Below, in pieces: positions 1 through 11,159 of a DNA stretch of 64,000 bases. The DNA comes from Lotus japonicus (lineage: Eukaryota; Streptophyta; Magnoliopsida; Fabales; Fabaceae). The number at the start of each line of letters is the position of its first letter. The first letter of the stretch is position 1. The position numbers were made by a program, and so were the translations under genes. The notes beneath the pieces were generated by a model. It was given only the letters and a program-made list of their open reading frames with translations, searched no databases and was not told the DNA's origin. The stretch is taken from positions 47,393,176 through 47,457,175 of the forward strand of contig NC_080046.1 of NCBI RefSeq assembly GCF_012489685.1. The letters are read 5' to 3'.

Positions 1-1845
1 TGATCAGAGTTGAGGCCCCCGGGGGATCTTCCTCAATCCAACAATGATCATTTAAATTGAAAGCTAGGTGCGAGAGGAAGTCATCCCTGACCTCTTGACA
101 TGTGAAACAGTAAAAGGACGAAAGCTTAAAGATAAAATCCTACAGTTTCTGATTACATCATGAAGATAGGAATCTCCTAGACTATTGTTTCTCCATTGTT
201 GCACCAGGATGAGTGAATCTGTCTCTAGGGAGATGTGTGTGAAGCCAATCTGTCTTGCCCAATCATAGCTTCTGCCATTGTAGGGTCATCTTGCGCGCAC
301 CATAGTCGAGTCGTAGCTGCCATTGTTTCACCTTTCTCGTTGCGAATTATTGCCCCAAAGCCAGTTCCACTTTGCCCAATTGCTGCGTCCACGTTGAGCC
401 TGTATTCTCCTGCCCTTGGTGGTGCCCAGGTGGTTGGTGAGATATCCTGGAAGAATTCTTCTTTCTTCTGGCCTTCTCCAATATGAATATGTGCAGCCTT
501 TGTTAGTGTTGTTTCAAAGTCCCATAGAGGTCCTTCAAATACCCTCGTGTTTCGTCTCTTCCGGATTGTCCATGCTAGATTAAAGATCTCAGCCATGGTT
601 CCTGAGCTCGGGTGTTCCAGAACCTCTTCTAACCATCCTCTGAAGTTGTTGGTCGTGATCTGAGAAACCTGCAGGTTTAAGTGTGAACCAAACCAGATTC
701 TGTGAGTATTGTTACAGGTGAGGAGTGCGTGAGTGGTTGTTTCCTCTTCCTCTCTGCAGCTTGGGCATGAAGTGTCCAATACAATCCCCCTCCTCTTCAG
801 GTTTGCATAAATCGGGAGGGCCTCCTTACAAGTGCGCCAGATAAACTCCTTGCAACTTGGCAGAACTTCGATTGCCCATATCTTCTTCCAAAGTTGCGAG
901 CTCCTCTAGTTTGATGGTCCTGCTTCTGCTGGTTCCCTTAATGGTCCTTGGAGTATTTTGTATCCTCCTTTGACACTGTACATGCCATTCACGTTGTCCT
1001 TCCATATAAGCTTGTCCCCTCTATGCTCATTTGACAGTGGGATTTGGAGGATTTTGTCTGCGTCCATAGGTACGAAAGTAGCTCTGATTAGCGTTTCATT
1101 CCAGGTTCTGCCATGGGGATGGATCAAATGGCTCACCTTCATTATTCCTTGCCCTTCCCTCCTGATTGTTTGCACCTTTTCACTATTGAAGCCGGGGACC
1201 CAAGCATCAGACCATATGTTAATATTCTGCCCATCTCCAACCTTCCACGGAATGCCTTTGTTCATCATATCTCGTGTAGAGTGGAGACTTTTCCAGAGGA
1301 AGCTCGAGTTTGTTCCTCTATTGGCTTCATCTAATGCGCACTTGGGATAGTATCTGACTTTGATAATTTTTGCCATAAGGGACTCACTTCTGGTCATGAG
1401 CCTCCACCATTGCTTGCCTAGCATGGCCTTGTTGAAATTGTCGAAGGATCTAAAGCCAAGTCCCCCCATACTCTTCGGTGTGGCAATTAAGTCCCATCTA
1501 ATCCAATTCAGTTTTCTTTTGTCAACATCTCCCCTCCCAGTAAAAACTATTGATCATTCTCTCTATTTGGGTACATAGAGTAGAAGGGAGGAGAAAGAGC
1601 CCCATGACAAACGTTGGTATGGCTTGGGAAATAGATTGAATAAGAACACCTCTTCCCGCTCTAGATAAGGTTTTTTCCTTCCAACCTTTGAGCTTGTTCC
1701 AGATTCTATCTCGAACAAAGTTGAAGACTTGAGTCTTTGATCTACTTACCCACAATCGTCGGTAGTCCCAAGTACTTCTCATGTCTCTCAACCGCCTTAA
1801 CACCAAGGAGCTGTTCAAGCTCGATAATACGGGGACTAGGCACAT
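1..1845 (-). mobile_element. Degenerate LINE fragment (RT C-terminal part, zf-RVT, RNase H)
   Basis: Read on the minus strand from 1845 to 1, three broken open segments line up with plant L1-type ORF2. Segment 1845-1522 is the RT thumb region, with an SRAGRGVLIQS stretch. Segment 1469-906 continues with GGLGFRSFDNFNKAMLGKQWW and the WKVGDGQNINIWSDAW motif. Segment 779-225 has the zinc-binding CPSC...H...C cluster and the start of an RNase H domain (LNVDAAIG...GFGAIIRN). The RNase H homology continues with stops to the window edge. Frameshifts between the segments show it is dead. The endonuclease and the RT core are missing: the 5' side stops at about 1850, where the zinc-finger-like gene begins. 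Confidence 0.85.
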
Positions 1846-2058
1846 TTCGGCTTAGGGAGAGTTCCGATTTGTCGAAATTGATTCTTTGCCCGGAATTGGA
1901 CTACACCTTAATCTAAATTCACACCTCGAATTTCGTGTTTTCTTTCCTTCCCTCCAACCAAACAAAGCCCAGTCTCTCTCACTATCCCAACGAAAGAAGA
2001 ATGTGACACTCTCAGACAAACACTCTTCTCGATGACTCAATCGCTCAACTACTCTCTT

Positions 2059-2085
2059 CTCTCTCTCTCTCTCTCTCTTGCAGAT
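2059..2085 (+). repeat. CT microsatellite in leader of the zinc-finger-like gene
   Basis: A CT-rich run directly before a cttgcag/ATCGATGG junction. It could be the polypyrimidine tract of a leader-intron acceptor or simply a CT-rich 5' leader. The stretch from 1850 to 2087 has no ORF and reads like a plant promoter plus leader. Confidence 0.6.
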
Positions 2086-2087
2086 CG

Positions 2088-2387
2088 ATGGCCGGAGGAA
2101 GCACCGGGGGCGCCAAAGCAAGGAAGCAGAACAACCGACAGGCCGGCCGCGCCGTCGGCGAAGCTGCGCCAGTCCTGAGGAACTGTCCCAGGGCTGGCTG
2201 CTTCAGGCAGCACTATACTGTTGCTGAGACTGACCAGTGCCTAGAGAGACACCAACGGGAAGATCGCACTGCTGCACAAGCCAACAAGAAAGAAAAGAAA
2301 GCCACTGGAAGTGGTGGAGCATCTGACCAGCCTCTGCCACCGACATCCTGCCCTTTCTGTGGTTTGTTGTGGCAAAAAAGAAGCTGA
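2088..2387 (+). CDS. Small basic zinc-finger-like protein, frameshifted at C-terminus
   Basis: A 99-residue ORF beginning MAGGSTGGAKARKQNNRQAG. It has a basic Gly/Ala-rich N-terminus, a Cys/His cluster (C33, C38, H42, C51, H55) and a CPFCGLLW motif near the C-terminus that looks like the start of a second finger. I do not recognise the family. A near copy lies at 55660-56080. In that copy the frame after CGLLW runs on through a KLKKHCHRSD segment, while here one base is missing in the A-run after TGG and the frame stops early. So this copy is probably truncated by a frameshift. Downstream, tandem GAGAAAGAGAGTCTCG units (2480-2550) lead into a LINE fragment on the opposite strand. It may be a real gene with a CT-rich leader or a transduplicated piece. 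Confidence 0.45.
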   Translation: MAGGSTGGAKARKQNNRQAGRAVGEAAPVLRNCPRAGCFRQHYTVAETDQCLERHQREDRTAAQANKKEKKATGSGGASDQPLPPTSCPFCGLLWQKRS

Positions 2388-2559
2388 AGAAGCGTTGCCA
2401 CCGTTCAGACCATGGAGACTTGATTGAGGTGAATTTTATTTTCCCTGCTCATGTACTCTTTAACAAATGGTAAATGCATGAGTGACGGTGAGAAAGAGAG
2501 TCTCGACGAGAGGAAGAGAGTCTTGAGAAAGAGAGTCTCGGCGAGAAAAAGAAGAACCG

Positions 2560-3071
2560 GATAGCACCATGTGCAACAAGCCAAAGGAAGAACCGGATCT
2601 TTTCTGGGACTCTCAACTTTCAAACCTTGCGCCACACACCAAACTCCTCCTCCACAGTCCTCCACAGGATCTGTCAAGAACTGGTATGCAAAATTTGGAG
2701 TGTAACACCCATTCGGGGTGTGCTGCCAGCGCAGGGAGTCTCTATGGGGACGGTTCTGGGGAATGAATACAGTAGCAATTTCTTCAACAATTTCATATGG
2801 TAACACAGTAAATAATTCATTCAAATTCCACGCCCCACCTTGCCATAAATCAGCCACTGTGAGGTGAGTATCAGATATGTGAATAAAGGGTACCCGGTCG
2901 CACAATTTGCCTGTCCCTAGCCAATCCACGTACCAGATTGATAAGGACCCATTGCCCAATTGCGGTTGAAAACCAGCTGCAATAAAATCCTTTGCACAAA
3001 TAATACTCTGTGGAATTCCCTTTTTTATATTGTCCTTGCAATATCAACTGTCCATTCAAGTACTTCTCTGC
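2560..3071 (-). mobile_element. LINE fragment, 3' half of the element split by the LTR insertion
   Basis: Minus-strand reading from 3071 to 2560 gives the ORF2 region after RT: KYLNGQLILQGQ, then GNGSLSIWYVDW (the G-D/N-G...W..DW block), then the start of the zf-RVT region, all with frame breaks. The 5' continuation is at 8659-8930. Removing the LTR element and one copy of the TCTGC duplication makes the reading frame run across the join. Confidence 0.8.
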
Positions 3072-3368
3072 TGTTTTGGACCTAGATCTCATATGAAGAA
3101 GAGACTTTATCTAAAACCCTAGCAGACAAAGCTAGGAGAAGATAAGAGTGTAGTATATTAATGAAAGATCTCTTTTATAATGAGTGACCTCCCCTTTTAT
3201 AGTAGGGTGATCTAAAATCCTAATGCTAGCTTAATTGGGCCTTTGGGCCTCACAAATCCTCGACCCAGAGAGTTGGTCGCCCTAAAGAGGCCTCGCCTAG
3301 CCGTCCTATAGTCACACCAAGCTCTAACTATGGGCGGGTCCTATCATGATCAGGTCCCGCCCAGTCCA
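3072..3368 (-). repeat. LTR (left copy, 3' LTR of the minus-strand element)
   Basis: 297-bp direct repeat with TG...CA ends. The minus strand contains a TATAAAAG promoter box near its middle. It pairs with 8364-8658. Confidence 0.88.
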
Positions 3369-6300
3369 CAAGCCCACAAGACACGCGCTTGAAGTATGAG
3401 GGCAAAGTGTCTTAATTGCCTCAAGTCTTAGCGAACATATGCCGCCCTTGGATGACTCGTTATAGAGATAACCCTTCGATTGGCGGTCACGACCAATACC
3501 CCAGGATGTCCCCCCCCAACTAGCCTTTCAGGCTACATTGCTCTAATCTCGACTTGGGCAATACAACTCGCCCTCCATAAAGCATACAAGTCACTATAAA
3601 GCATATAGATCGCCAACATGGCGTCATAAACATACAACCCGCCGCAAGGGGCAACTAATAAAATTAAAAGTGTCAACAATGGCATAATGAATATACAACC
3701 AGACAAAAGGGCGACTAATAATCATAAGCTTCACCGAACCGTCCATGCCTGAGGAGGTGGTCTGCCGGATGGTGAAATCGAGTTTGGGAAGTATCTGACT
3801 AGCCCACAAGCCCACAAGACACTGTGTCTGAAGCATGAAGGCAAAGTGTCTTTACTGTCTCGCCTCCCCATGATTGCATGTTGTCCCTCAAGACTTGCCA
3901 TGAAGCTCGCCAATCACATCATGCTCGCCTCAAGTCATGCTCGCCTTTCTAATAGTAGATCGTCACGCTTTGTGTGACCTGTTACCTGTCTTTCATGTGT
4001 AAACTTGAAAATAATGATTAGCTTTTCCAACAATTATAATCAGCATGCTTAGTCGCCTCTTTATGGCGAATCATAGTATTTTGAACGCCCCGGGCGTTGC
4101 TCTTTCTTTCTCATCCATCTTAAATGAACATGAAAACTTGTGTATTGGAAATTACATATTAGAGTCACTTGAACAATCAAATGTGAATAACAATATTCTT
4201 TAATCTTGTCAATTTGAACTAAGCCACAGTTCTTTTAAGAACTTAACCATGTTTCAGTCATTCCAGAGAATGCAAAAGTGTAAGATGATAAGTATAGAAG
4301 ATACCAAACTATGTTTTATTTTGCATCAACTTCCCTTTCTTATAGGTCGCCTTCTTTTGAATGAGTACATCCCTTCTTTGGAAATCGAGCGTGTCTTTTG
4401 CCCGCCTTTTTCTACAACAGCTTTATTTCATTTGAGCATCACCCACAATAAGAAATTCAAAGCCTTTGCCTTTCTTCTTCTTTTTTTTGTTGTTGTTTTT
4501 TTTTGTTTTTTTTTTAGTGCTAAATTTACCGAGTCTTGGCTCGCCGTGGCGAGGCTTATTTTGTGCTTGAACTTAAATTCAAGGCTTAGGCGCTTTCGGC
4601 CTTAGTCCTTTTACAGACGGGGCTTGGTTCCTAGTGGCCACTAGGATTGCCAAGGCTGTGTATGCTCAGTGTGCCGCTTTCTTATTCCGAAAGGCTTACG
4701 CGGTAGCTTGTACCTTTGACATTTTGTCATGGCGCACTATAGTTTGACAACAAACAGAATCGACTCCCGCCCATAAAGACGTTTCCAAAAAGTAAACGCC
4801 CATGTGCGACCCGAATAACTATAATTTTCTTTTTCTTCTTTCTTCTTTTCTTTTCTTCTTTTCTTTTTCTTCTTTCTTTCCTTTTTTTTTTCAATATATC
4901 ATGTTACAATTTGTTGTAACAGGAAGGGATGCCTCAACTGCATCTTCCTTTCCTCTTCCTCAACCTACTTCTTTATCAACGTGTCATTTAGCTCGCCCAT
5001 CTCATATTGCTCGTCAACAACATGCTATAGGCGAGCTCAACATATTCACTTTGATATCACATGATATTTGGTGTGAGGGAAATTTAGAATAGGTCATCAA
5101 AGTGATAACATAATTAAATGAACTTCCCTAAATAAGCCAAATCAATACACTCATATTTGTAAAAAAAAGATCAACATTGCAATTGGGTCTACACATCAAA
5201 TTTTGAATTGAATTTGTAATCAACGTTGATAATCATCAAATAGATTTCAGCAATAAATAGCCTTGTATTTGAAAATCTTTATCTTGGCTAGACATACTGT
5301 TTAAGGAAGCCTAGAGGCATTCTATTCTCCTTCTCCCTCCTTTGAAAACCAAAATGAGATCAATGCCCTCTTAAGGACTTTCAAAAGCGACACCATTTTG
5401 TAATTTCGCCAGCAAATTAGCAACCCATCTTTTTAAATTGGAGTCAAATGAAGTGGTGATTTGAAGCCAAAGAATTTCACATGATATAAATTGAAAAGAG
5501 AACATGATACACATTCAATTGTAGTATGAAGTAAAGCATTCAAGCAAAGCCTCAAAGCTAAATCCATTTTACTGTAAGCAATTCAGCAAAAACTTTGAGG
5601 AGCCAATGAATTATCTTTTCTTATAATAGAAACAATTCATTCTACAATGAATCTATTTAAAGAATTGTTTTCATGTCATTGGTGTGCACTTATGCAATAT
5701 TTTCTCATAGCTTCCTGTGGTAAATTATGTGTAGAAGAATACAGTCCTATCCATTGATAACATGTTTCTGAAAACCAGTTTGTAATCATATAATTACACC
5801 ATACAGTGAAGATGAAATCCCTATATACTGACAATTAACTCAGCAAGATATCATAGAATTCAACTCTTCATAAGCCAGGTATAACAGTGATAATTTTCAC
5901 TATTCATCAAAGGAAACTAGTTTTGAGATTGTGCTTACTTGTCTTGCAGTCTCAGTTCCCGTTTCTAGTTGCTATTCTGGATTTTGATATTTACTTTCCT
6001 CAAGCTTTTCATTCACAGTTCCACTTAAGCACAACTTGTATGCCTTTGTCTTTATTATCATCATCCCCTTCTTTACTATACATTATTCCCTGAAAATTTA
6101 CCCGATGTGTTGTATCTGCTTTGGATCCCATGCATCTTAAAAGGGGGGATTTCTGACTCTCATGTTTCCAAGGCAATTTAAGGGGGCTCCTCCTTATTCC
6201 GCTGTTTCTTCAAGCATTTCCCTCGTAGTTGCATTTCATTATAGAAAGCATATGAAACAAGTGATAGTTGTAAGAAGATGCAATAATACATGAAGGTAGC

Positions 6301-7359
6301 AGGGGCATACCAATGAAGATAAAATAAAAAACTGCAGTAGAAAATTTCTAAAGCAACTTGGATTTGGATGGAAAAGAAAACACTGCTAATTTAGCATATC
6401 TGGGGTTTTATTTGCCACAAAAGTTGAATATGATTTGTAAAAGCAAACAGAATGTACAGATTGTGCTGACATAGTGTATTCAATTGATAAGAAAACTGGT
6501 TGTATTCTCTTTTAAAAGATTATGATCCAGTGATTATGACTGGCTGTGCAAGGAGTTCAGTTTCTTTATCATGTTTCGATAAAATCAAAAGGCCAAGAGA
6601 AAGTTGGTCTGTCTAACTTATTTTTTACTCTAGAAAACCTCTTGTTAAGGCCATCTTGAAATAAAGGACAAAAATTAACTCACAAAAGAGAAGAAAAGAT
6701 GGAATTTTTGAAAGATGAGAGAGTTACCAACTAGTTTCAAATCGGTTAACCATAATTCTGGGCCCATCTGATATAATCACTAAGCACTGAGTCACATTAA
6801 TGAACTTATTATAACAATTTAGCAAACAAATAACAAGCATTAAGAGAACACTTTCGAACTGAAATTCATCAACCTCAATAGTTCCCATTCAGGTAAACAA
6901 TATTAGTTTCACACAAAGAGTCCAAGACAAAGCATACTCATAGGCAGAATTCATCATATAGAAATGACAATTTTTCATAAAAAATGGCCAACAAAATGGG
7001 AAATATTCCGAGCTCATTATATGCAGCAAAATAACTCAAATAGATTATCCAAAATAAAATCAATCCAAGTCTCCAAGCAACATAACTGAATTACAAAGTC
7101 AGTCCAGGATAGGTAAAACATTTATCCTTATATTTGACTGAAAATTATTCGACTCTTTACCATTAATATTAAGCAGAGAATTCAGTGAAGTGTTTCATCG
7201 AGCAGTTTGCAGGCATTATAATTTCAATAACTATTTGAAGCAGTATTCATTCAAGCATTTTCTGAAACAACTTCTGGACAGAGGCTGCAACAGAATTAGA
7301 AAGCAACTTAAGCAGGTCGTGATAAGGAAAGAGATGACCTGAGACATAACCGTGGTTGC

Positions 7360-8170
7360 AATCGCACTGTGCTCCGCCATTGACTCACCGTCTTTTCCCA
7401 TTTCTCAGGCAACAGAGGCATGAGGGGAAAGAGAGAAAACCAGTCAGGAGTTTTATAGAACAGTTTATAGGCATTAAAATTTCAATGGTAATGTGCTTAT
7501 AAATTCAGTCAATCAATTAACCAAACCGTGTGTATGACTCAGAAACCAAAATAAAAATACCAAGAAAATTATATATCTACTCCCAAGCTAACTGTCTCTT
7601 CGTCCTTCCTACATCACTTCATATTCATGCATCTCTAATTATCCATAACCAAACACATAAGTACCTCACATATTCAGACAATAACTAAAACCAGAGGTGA
7701 AACCATACCCATCGAGCAGATGGAGATTAATATAATAACAAATTTAAAACCAGATCAATCAAACCAATCAACTAAGAGCAATAGAGTAATATTTTTCAGT
7801 GAGACTATGGCCATTTGTGCTTCGAAATAGCCGTTTTCCAAGCCTGAGAACTCCATCCAGAAGCAATCTTTCTCCAACTGCCTTTCACGGTCCTCATTTA
7901 CACAAACTAACTCAGAGTCATTTTATCAAACACCCTCGCCATCGGCTTTGCAGGTCTTCGATTTGCTTTCCCTCTGCTGTTCATTTCTTCCTCCACTTTC
8001 ACGAGCAAACCCAGAAGAGGATGGGTCTTACTTCAACTGTAACAAGGACTAAGATGAGGCCTGAGAATCGCCTCACCAGATGCACGCACGCCATATACCC
8101 TGTTCCAAATCTCGTATGATCTGCGTAGGCGGAACAGCTGCTGCTGCTGTTGGCGACCCTATCGTAATGT
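7360..8170. other. Gene-like, GC-richer stretch inside the LTR element
   Basis: The interior just downstream of the primer-binding site differs in composition from the AT-rich rest. On the minus strand an ATG-led segment (MGKDGESMAEHSAIATTVMSQ) runs through a CAG/GT junction near 7340-7410. On the plus strand an open segment at 7799-8119 (106 codons) is rich in Arg, Ser and Pro, like an organelle presequence. Neither matches a family I recognise. It may be a leader, a degraded gag region or captured host sequence. Confidence 0.25.
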
Positions 8171-8363
8171 AGATGACACCGATTGAAGGTTCCCTCCTAC
8201 TTCATCAACCATTGCTGCTTCTTCATTTTGATTTTTGCACACAATTTTTCCTTCGTCCTTCACCACGAACTTCTTTCACTCACACTTTTTCCGGTGTGCT
8301 TTCTCAACTCAGCAAGAACACAAAGGATTTTCCATGGTCATGGTAAGCCACAGACGGCGCCAA

Positions 8364-8658
8364 TGTTTTGGACCTAGATCTCATATGAAGAAGAGACTTT
8401 ATCTAAAAACCCTAGCAGACAAAGCTAGGAGAAGATAAGAGTGTAGTATATTAATGAAAGATCTCTTTTACAATGAGTGACCTCCCCTTTTATAGTGGGG
8501 TGATCTAAAATCCTAATGCTAGCTTAATTGGGCGGGGCCTCACAAATCCTCGACCCAGAGAGTTGGTCGCCCTAAAGAGGCCTCGCCTAGCCGTCCTATA
8601 GTCACACCAAGCTCTAACTATGGGCGGGTCCTATCATGATCAGGTCCCGCCCAATCCA
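8364..8658 (-). repeat. LTR (right copy, 5' LTR of the minus-strand element)
   Basis: 295-bp direct repeat almost identical to 3072-3368. The primer-binding-site-like sequence lies at about 8349-8363, just inside it, as expected for the 5' LTR of a minus-strand element. Confidence 0.88.
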
Positions 8659-8930
8659 TCTGCCAACGCTGTTACCCAAGGTTTATTTGTATCATGCAGC
8701 ATATTTTCTACCAACTTGCCAAGCATGGCTATGTTATTTAATCTAGCATTCTGAAGGCCCAAACCACCATGTTCCTTTGGCTGAATTATTCTCTCCCAAG
8801 ACACCAAGTTCCAACCTCTGTTATTTGAACCTTTGGCCCATAAGCAACCACGAATCTTCCTGTCTATAGAATCACAGATTGTCTGAGGTAGCCAAAGCGA
8901 TTGCATTGAGTTTATTAATTGATATAAAAT
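8659..8930 (-). mobile_element. LINE fragment, 5' half of the element split by the LTR insertion
   Basis: Minus-strand translation gives the ORF2 thumb region: SLWLPQTICDSIDRKIRGCLW, then GGLGLQNARLNNIAMLGKLV, then NKPWV. It breaks at 8659, exactly at the LTR-element boundary, and resumes at 3071. Confidence 0.82.
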
Positions 8931-9080
8931 TTAATTAAAACATTGGTGAAATTTAATTAAAACATATGTGAGAGTTATAATATTAGATCAGAGTATATAT
9001 GGCATAAGATTTGATAAATAATGTTGAATTTTGAAAATAACAATAATTCTAAAAAATATATAAAAAAGTTTTTAAAAATA

Positions 9081-10434
9081 GGGTTAATCGTCTACTTGGC
9101 CCCTGTCTTTGTCTCGCCGTCTGAAATTAGTCCCTCCCCGAAAAATTTGCAAATCAGGGTGCTCTGGTTTGCAATTTGTGTGGAGCATGTCCTCGCCGGA
9201 GCACCGTGCTCCGACGAGGGGTGATTTGGCTTGCTGAGTAGATTAATGACGCTTATGTGAAAAATAAAAAATGTACACATCAGAAAATAAATAAATTAAT
9301 TAAGCTGATTTGGAATTCATTTTTTTTCCTAATTAAAATTAATGAAAAAAATTTGATTAATGAAAACTTAATTAAAATATCCATCTTCATCATCCAATTA
9401 AAACTCAGAAATCAAATTAATCAATCTTTCATCTTCTTCACCTTCAACAAACCCACCCACCGACCACCATGAACCCCCAGCCACCACCACCCAAACCCAG
9501 CCACCGGGCCGCCACCACCACCCAGAAACCCGCCTCCACCTCCAGCGACCTTAACAACCCAGCAACCATTTTCTTCCCTTTCGATACCCACCATGAAAAA
9601 GAGAAAGAAAGATCAACAGAGAAAGACCAACCCCCACCTGCAAATCGGATCTCTCTTTCCCACCCCCACCCCCAACCAAAACCCCAGATCTTCTTCCTCC
9701 TCCATCCCCCTACTCATTTTCTTCATCTTCTTCAAACTCAGAAACACAAAAGCTTTTTTCATTCTTCTTCAATGGCTCCATGTCCCTCTTTCCTCTCTCG
9801 CTCATTCATCTGTTTCTGTCCCTCTTTCCTCAGTCGCACCCCACCTCACCCTCACCCGCAACCCACCCCCATCCCTACCCTCTCGCAACCTAACCCACCC
9901 TCACCTGCAACCCACGCCAGAAACCCACCCCCATCCTGCGACCTCAACCCCAAATTACACAGCAATAGAACTGGGCGGTGGAGGCGATTTACAGATCTGA
10001 ACTAGGCGGTGGAGGATGATTTGCAGATCTGAACTGGGCGGTGGAGGATGAGAAGGTGAGAAGATGAGAACGTGAGGAGATGAGAACGTGGTTCTGGACT
10101 TCTGATTTTGATTTAGGGTTTTTTTTTTAATTTTTATATTTTTGGGGAAATTGATATTTTAGTTAGATTATTAGATTAGATTTGTTTATAGTTTTTTTTT
10201 TGAAAATTTGTTAATAGATTTAATATTAGTTAATTTGATTAATAAATCTGACTTGTTATTTTTTTTTTTAAATCCACGTAAGCTTACTAACACAGTCAGC
10301 ATGCCAAATCTGTGCTCCAGCGAGACCTGCTCCACACAAATTGCAAACCAGAGGACCCAGATTTACAAATTTTCCGGAGAGGGACTAATTTCAGACAGCG
10401 AGACAAAGACAAGGGTCAAGTAGACGATTAACCC
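9081..10434. mobile_element. Mutator-like (MULE) element with long terminal inverted repeats
   Basis: Long inverted repeats of roughly 130 bp (9081-9215 and 10300-10434) begin GGGTTAATCGTCTACTTG and are flanked by the 9-bp direct duplication TTAAAAATA (9072-9080 and 10435-10443). The 9-bp duplication and long termini are the Mutator superfamily signature. No transposase is present. The interior is C-rich with ACC/CCA-rich stretches and an open frame (9469-10005) that would encode a low-complexity Pro/His/Ser-rich product. I regard that frame as a composition effect, not a gene. Confidence 0.9.
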
Positions 10435-10683
10435 TTAAAAATATATAAAAGTTAAAACAACAATATTTTGAAATTTTTATACCATTCATATAAGGAGTTA
10501 TACCATTCATTGAACAGTCACTGATAATCCAAATTCATAACAATGATGCCATATTCTAACACCCTAATAATACACATTGAAATCATCACCAAGTTGATCA
10601 GATATATAGTAGCATAAGGGTACAATTTCTTCTTTGCAAATTGACATGGTTATAACTTTTCATGGTTATGAAAGAACATACTA

Positions 10684-10740
10684 CAGTAAGAGGAGATTGC
10701 CAAGGAAAATAATACTCCAGTAAGAGGAGATTGCCAAGGA
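10684..10740. repeat. Short tandem duplication
   Basis: CAGTAAGAGGAGATTGCCAA-type sequence occurs at 10684-10706 and again at 10718-10740, separated by AT-rich bases. Confidence 0.7.
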
Positions 10741-11111
10741 TATAGTCACTGAAGCTTGTTGGCATTTGTTTGTGTTCCATCATTAAATTCAACAAATGAA
10801 GCAACCTTTTGCAATATTGTGTCATCATTGTAGGTACTCTCGTTTCTTTTCTTTATCCACCTTGTATGACATGGTTGTGTTAAACGATGAACAACCATTA
10901 TGTGACACCTTTGCTATGGTGCAAGCATTTCTCTTCACATTATTTGTCGTTTTTATCACCAAGGCATATATGTTAATGCTCTTGAAATGATTGTGGATGT
11001 GGAAGAAGTCATCTGTGAGGTGTAATAGCCATAATAGCGACAGTAGCAGATCCCATATGGAAAATGTAAGACAGAAATAGTGAGGAGTTCGGTTATAGAA
11101 ATCGTTACCGA

Positions 11112-11159
11112 GTCCCACATCGGAGATAGAGAAAAAGTGTGTAGCTATTGCTTTAAATA
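11112..11159 (+). promoter_or_regulatory. snRNA-type promoter elements (USE plus TATA) without a recognised RNA
   Basis: GTCCCACATCG at 11112-11122 matches the plant snRNA upstream sequence element (RTCCCACATCG). TTTAAATA follows at 11152-11159, leaving a gap of 29 bases, closer to the Pol II-type than the shorter Pol III-type spacing. The transcript would start near 11185, but the downstream sequence does not look like U1, U2, U4, U5, U3 or U6. It may be a decayed snRNA locus, or the promoter motif may sit in a repeat. Confidence 0.35.

Larger units (their letters stand above)
3072..8658 (-). mobile_element. Non-autonomous LTR retrotransposon (LARD-like), recent insertion
   Basis: Two direct repeats (3072-3368 and 8364-8658) start TG, end CA and are flanked by the 5-bp target duplication TCTGC (3067-3071 and 8659-8663). 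The orientation is minus. Next to the right LTR the minus strand reads TTGGCGCCGTCTGTGG, a primer-binding-site type seen in plant Ty3/gypsy elements, and on the same strand each LTR carries a TATAAAAG box. The two LTRs differ by only about four substitutions and two small indels, so the insertion is recent. The 5-kb interior has no gag, protease, RT or integrase reading frame on either strand, so it must depend on another element. It sits inside an older LINE. A clear polypurine tract beside the left LTR is not obvious. Confidence 0.88.

Noticed and set aside
4249..5092. Plus-strand frames inside the LTR element
   Set aside because: They consist of Phe/Ser/Leu runs from T-rich DNA, have no retroviral-type motifs, and run opposite to the element's orientation.
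9469..10005. 178-codon Pro/His/Ser-rich open frame
   Set aside because: It lies wholly inside a MULE, is also open in a second frame, and has low-complexity composition from C-rich DNA. No domain is visible.
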